DNA from: Candidatus Woesearchaeota archaeon CG10_big_fil_rev_8_21_14_0_10_36_11
GTDB taxonomy: Archaea; Nanobdellota; Nanobdellia; Woesearchaeales; GW2011-AR9
DNA length: 14,268 bases
Assembly: GCA_002762845.1 (NCBI GenBank)
Contig: PCYB01000081.1
Coordinates: 1 to 14,268, forward strand
Direction: 5' to 3'
The notes below the pieces were generated by a model that had not been told where the DNA came from, ran no database searches, and saw nothing but the letters and a program-made list of their open reading frames with translations. The position numbers and the translations under genes are program-made. Of the stretch, positions 12,850 through 14,268 are shown one piece after another. The first letter of the stretch is position 1, and the number at the start of each line of letters is the position of its first letter.

Positions 12850-13820
12850 CAACGACGTAACTTCTGTTTTAAATGACCAATTTCTTCTTTCATCGCTTTT
12901 TCTCCATGTTTGACAAACGTATGAGCTTTATCAAAATCTGACCAGCCAAGTGTGCCAAATGAAGGCTTAACACGAATATCAATATTGCCATGTTCAAGAC
13001 GTTCTCTTGCGAGGTTGTTCGTGAGAATAGCAACAGTGGAATCGAGTACTTGTGCTATTGGAAAACGTTCCTTTCCTGCCATCATGCGAAAAACTTTTGC
13101 AGGATAGAGTATCTTGTCAAATAACCATATCATAATTTTTCGTATAAATCCTGGCCATCGTTCAGGAAAAATAAGGTTCTTTGTCAGTTCCAGCTCTTCC
13201 GCAACGAATTTCTTTTTGAATATAGTAAGAAGGTCACTTTTCCGTATGATAGAACCCGAAATAGATTTCGTTTTAGAAAAGAGATCAACTGCAATAACAA
13301 TGTCTGCACCCATGTCTCGGACAACGTCAAATGGTGTAGGATCAGCAATACCACCATCAATGTATTGAGAAGTGCCAATTTTTACAGGTCTAAATATTCC
13401 TGGAATGGAAATTGATGCACGGACTGCTTCTGCAACGTCCCCTTTCGAGAAAACAACTTTTTTTTTTTGTGTAAGGTTATATGCAACAACACGTAAAGGT
13501 ATTTTAAGATCTTTAAACTCAGAATCAAATACCAATTCGCGAATCTTATTTTTAATTTTTTTTCCCTGAACTATTCCTGCTTTAGGTATTGTAAAATCAA
13601 CAATCTTTCGCCAGTCAGTTTGCATTACAATGCGTTCTATTTCGTCTGGAGAACGACCTGCAGCATACGCTGATGCAATCACCGCGCCCATAGAAGTTCC
13701 CGCAATATAATCTGGAAATATTTTGTGTTTTTCTAATACTTTAAGAACGCCTATATGTGTAAATCCTCGTGCACCGCCTGCACCTAACGCTAAACCAATC
13801 TTGGGACACTTCTTTTTCAT
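12846..13820 (-). CDS. Patatin-like phospholipase (RssA/NTE type)
   Basis: The 324-aa protein is a patatin-family serine lipid acyl hydrolase. The Gly-rich oxyanion loop GAGGARG (13-19), nucleophile elbow GTSMG (Ser43) and DGG with Asp155 form the complete Ser-Asp dyad. Adjacent segments ASISIPGIFRPV and DPTPFDVVRDMGAD are typical of bacterial/archaeal RssA-like proteins. After residue 200 comes a basic, partly hydrophobic region (FIRKIMIWLFDKILYPAKVF) that may bind membrane as an amphipathic helix. The start is supported by an AGAGGT ribosome-binding site 4 nt upstream and a TATA box giving an 11-nt leader. The substrate is unknown; archaeal ether lipids lack acyl esters, so an imported lipid is possible. 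Confidence 0.92.
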   Translation of the reverse strand: MKKKCPKIGLALGAGGARGFTHIGVLKVLEKHKIFPDYIAGTSMGAVIASAYAAGRSPDEIERIVMQTDWRKIVDFTIPKAGIVQGKKIKNKIRELVFDSEFKDLKIPLRVVAYNLTQKKKVVFSKGDVAEAVRASISIPGIFRPVKIGTSQYIDGGIADPTPFDVVRDMGADIVIAVDLFSKTKSISGSIIRKSDLLTIFKKKFVAEELELTKNLIFPERWPGFIRKIMIWLFDKILYPAKVFRMMAGKERFPIAQVLDSTVAILTNNLARERLEHGNIDIRVKPSFGTLGWSDFDKAHTFVKHGEKAMKEEIGHLKQKLRRC

Positions 13821-13824
13821 TCTA

Positions 13825-13830
13825 ACCTCT
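13825..13830 (-). promoter_or_regulatory. Shine-Dalgarno site of the patatin gene
   Basis: AGAGGT on the minus strand, 4 nt before the ATG at 13820; same core as the site in front of the NYN gene. Confidence 0.6.
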
Positions 13831-13852
13831 TTTAGTGGAGTAATGATTTTGT

Positions 13853-13861
13853 GTATAAAAA
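13853..13861 (-). promoter_or_regulatory. TATA box of the patatin gene
   Basis: TTTTTATAC on the minus strand; transcription would begin near 13831, directly in front of the AGAGGT site. Confidence 0.5.
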
Positions 13862-13945
13862 CATATGGGTCCGAGAAAGAGTTGTATGATGTTATTCTTG
13901 AGTATTTTTCCGAGTTATGTCCTATGTTAATTTAAGAATAGAAAA

Positions 13946-14206
13946 TTATATTTTATAATATTGTACAGCAAGATAATCCCAAATAGGAGAAACAATAACT
14001 GGTGCTTCAAAGAGGTTGGCTGATTTCATATATACATTTGCGCCATCAGGAACATTTCTTGTAATAGTTTCAATTTGATTATCATACTGATCCTCACGAG
14101 GAAAATAAGGCCTTTGGTTTACATGAAAAATTACAGGGGCACCTATTGGTTTAGGATTAACCTCATCCCCAGAACTATTTACAACCCAAGTTTGACAGTT
14201 TGCTAA
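13946..14206 (-). pseudogene. Start-less 3' remnant of an unknown protein
   Basis: On the minus strand a frame of 86 codons is open from just after a TAG (14209-14207) to the TAA at 13946. The peptide looks like real protein (APVIFHVNQRPYFPRED, then ITRNVPDGANVYMKSANLFE, ending WDYLAVQYYKI) but has no ATG, GTG or TTG before codon 60. Aromatic-rich, strand-like sequence with few lysines resembles an extracellular beta-domain. I read it as the 3' end of a gene whose 5' part is lost or lies in another frame beyond the repeats. A short product from the internal ATG (27 aa) is unlikely. I do not recognise the family. Confidence 0.45.
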
Positions 14207-14244
14207 CTATTTCATCCTAAATATCCATTTGACAGTTTGTCAAA
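14191..14244. repeat. Paired TTTGACAGTTTG repeat, one copy palindromic
   Basis: TTTGACAGTTTG occurs at 14191-14202 and again at 14228-14239, 37 bp apart. The second copy extends into an inverted repeat TTTGACA-GTT-TGTCAAA (14228-14244). The first copy overlaps the 5' end of the coding remnant. It could be an operator pair, or part of the end of a mobile element that continues outside the window. Confidence 0.5.
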
Positions 14245-14268
14245 TTTAACTTATTTTTCTTGAAAATC

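Noticed and set aside
13723..13935. Plus-strand frame spanning the patatin start and promoter
   Set aside because: Most of it is antisense to patatin. The 30-codon tail from the ATG at 13843 has no ribosome-binding site and no recognisable content.
14191..14244. CRISPR array
   Set aside because: There are only two 12-bp copies, one within a palindrome, with no longer repeat or cas gene.

Overview
The window reads as AT-rich archaeal chromosome, most likely from a DPANN-type archaeon (Woesearchaeota/Pacearchaeota-like). The evidence is archaeal TYW1, archaeal/eukaryotic-type tRNA methylthiotransferase, prefoldin alpha next to ftsY, an NMD3-family protein, two intron-bearing tRNA genes, TATA boxes about 26 nt upstream of start codons (leaderless genes), and very tight packing. 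The lineage is inference from gene content; no search was run.

Left part (1-1536): a LabA-like NYN-domain protein (minus), a tRNA-Tyr(GUA) gene (minus) that carries two introns, a small four-helix membrane protein (plus), and a tRNA-Gly(GCC) gene with one intron and an encoded CCA (plus). The second tRNA-Tyr intron is in the T loop (59/60) and is framed by a nearly textbook bulge-helix-bulge.

Middle left (1541-6623): a short alanyl-tRNA synthetase without the C-terminal C-Ala domain, an unrecognised beta-rich protein, then a minus-strand operon of a tRNA t6A37 methylthiotransferase followed by two overlapping fragments (a kinase-like N-lobe and a HAD C-terminal half) that look like a deletion scar. 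A divergent HExxH metallopeptidase gene is broken by an apparent one-base frameshift.

Middle (6618-9471): a minus-strand operon running from a leaderless promoter: 68-aa small protein, prefoldin alpha, ftsY, GNAT acetyltransferase. The FtsY (SRP receptor) is 623 aa because an alpha/beta serine hydrolase with an apparently complete Ser-Asp-His triad sits inside its acidic linker, between two basic, membrane-binding-like segments. This is the most unusual protein in the window.

Right part (9581-14268): a divergent PRPP-synthetase-like protein, TYW1 (wybutosine pathway), an unrecognised 149-aa protein, a minimal NMD3-like protein without zinc ribbons, a patatin-like lipase, and at the edge a start-less coding remnant next to a repeated TTTGACAGTTTG motif.

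The general theme is translation and protein targeting: tRNAs, tRNA charging, modification of position 37 by two radical-SAM enzymes, ribosome maturation, nascent-chain chaperoning and SRP docking. Convergent genes end within a few bases of each other or overlap, consistent with a compact genome.
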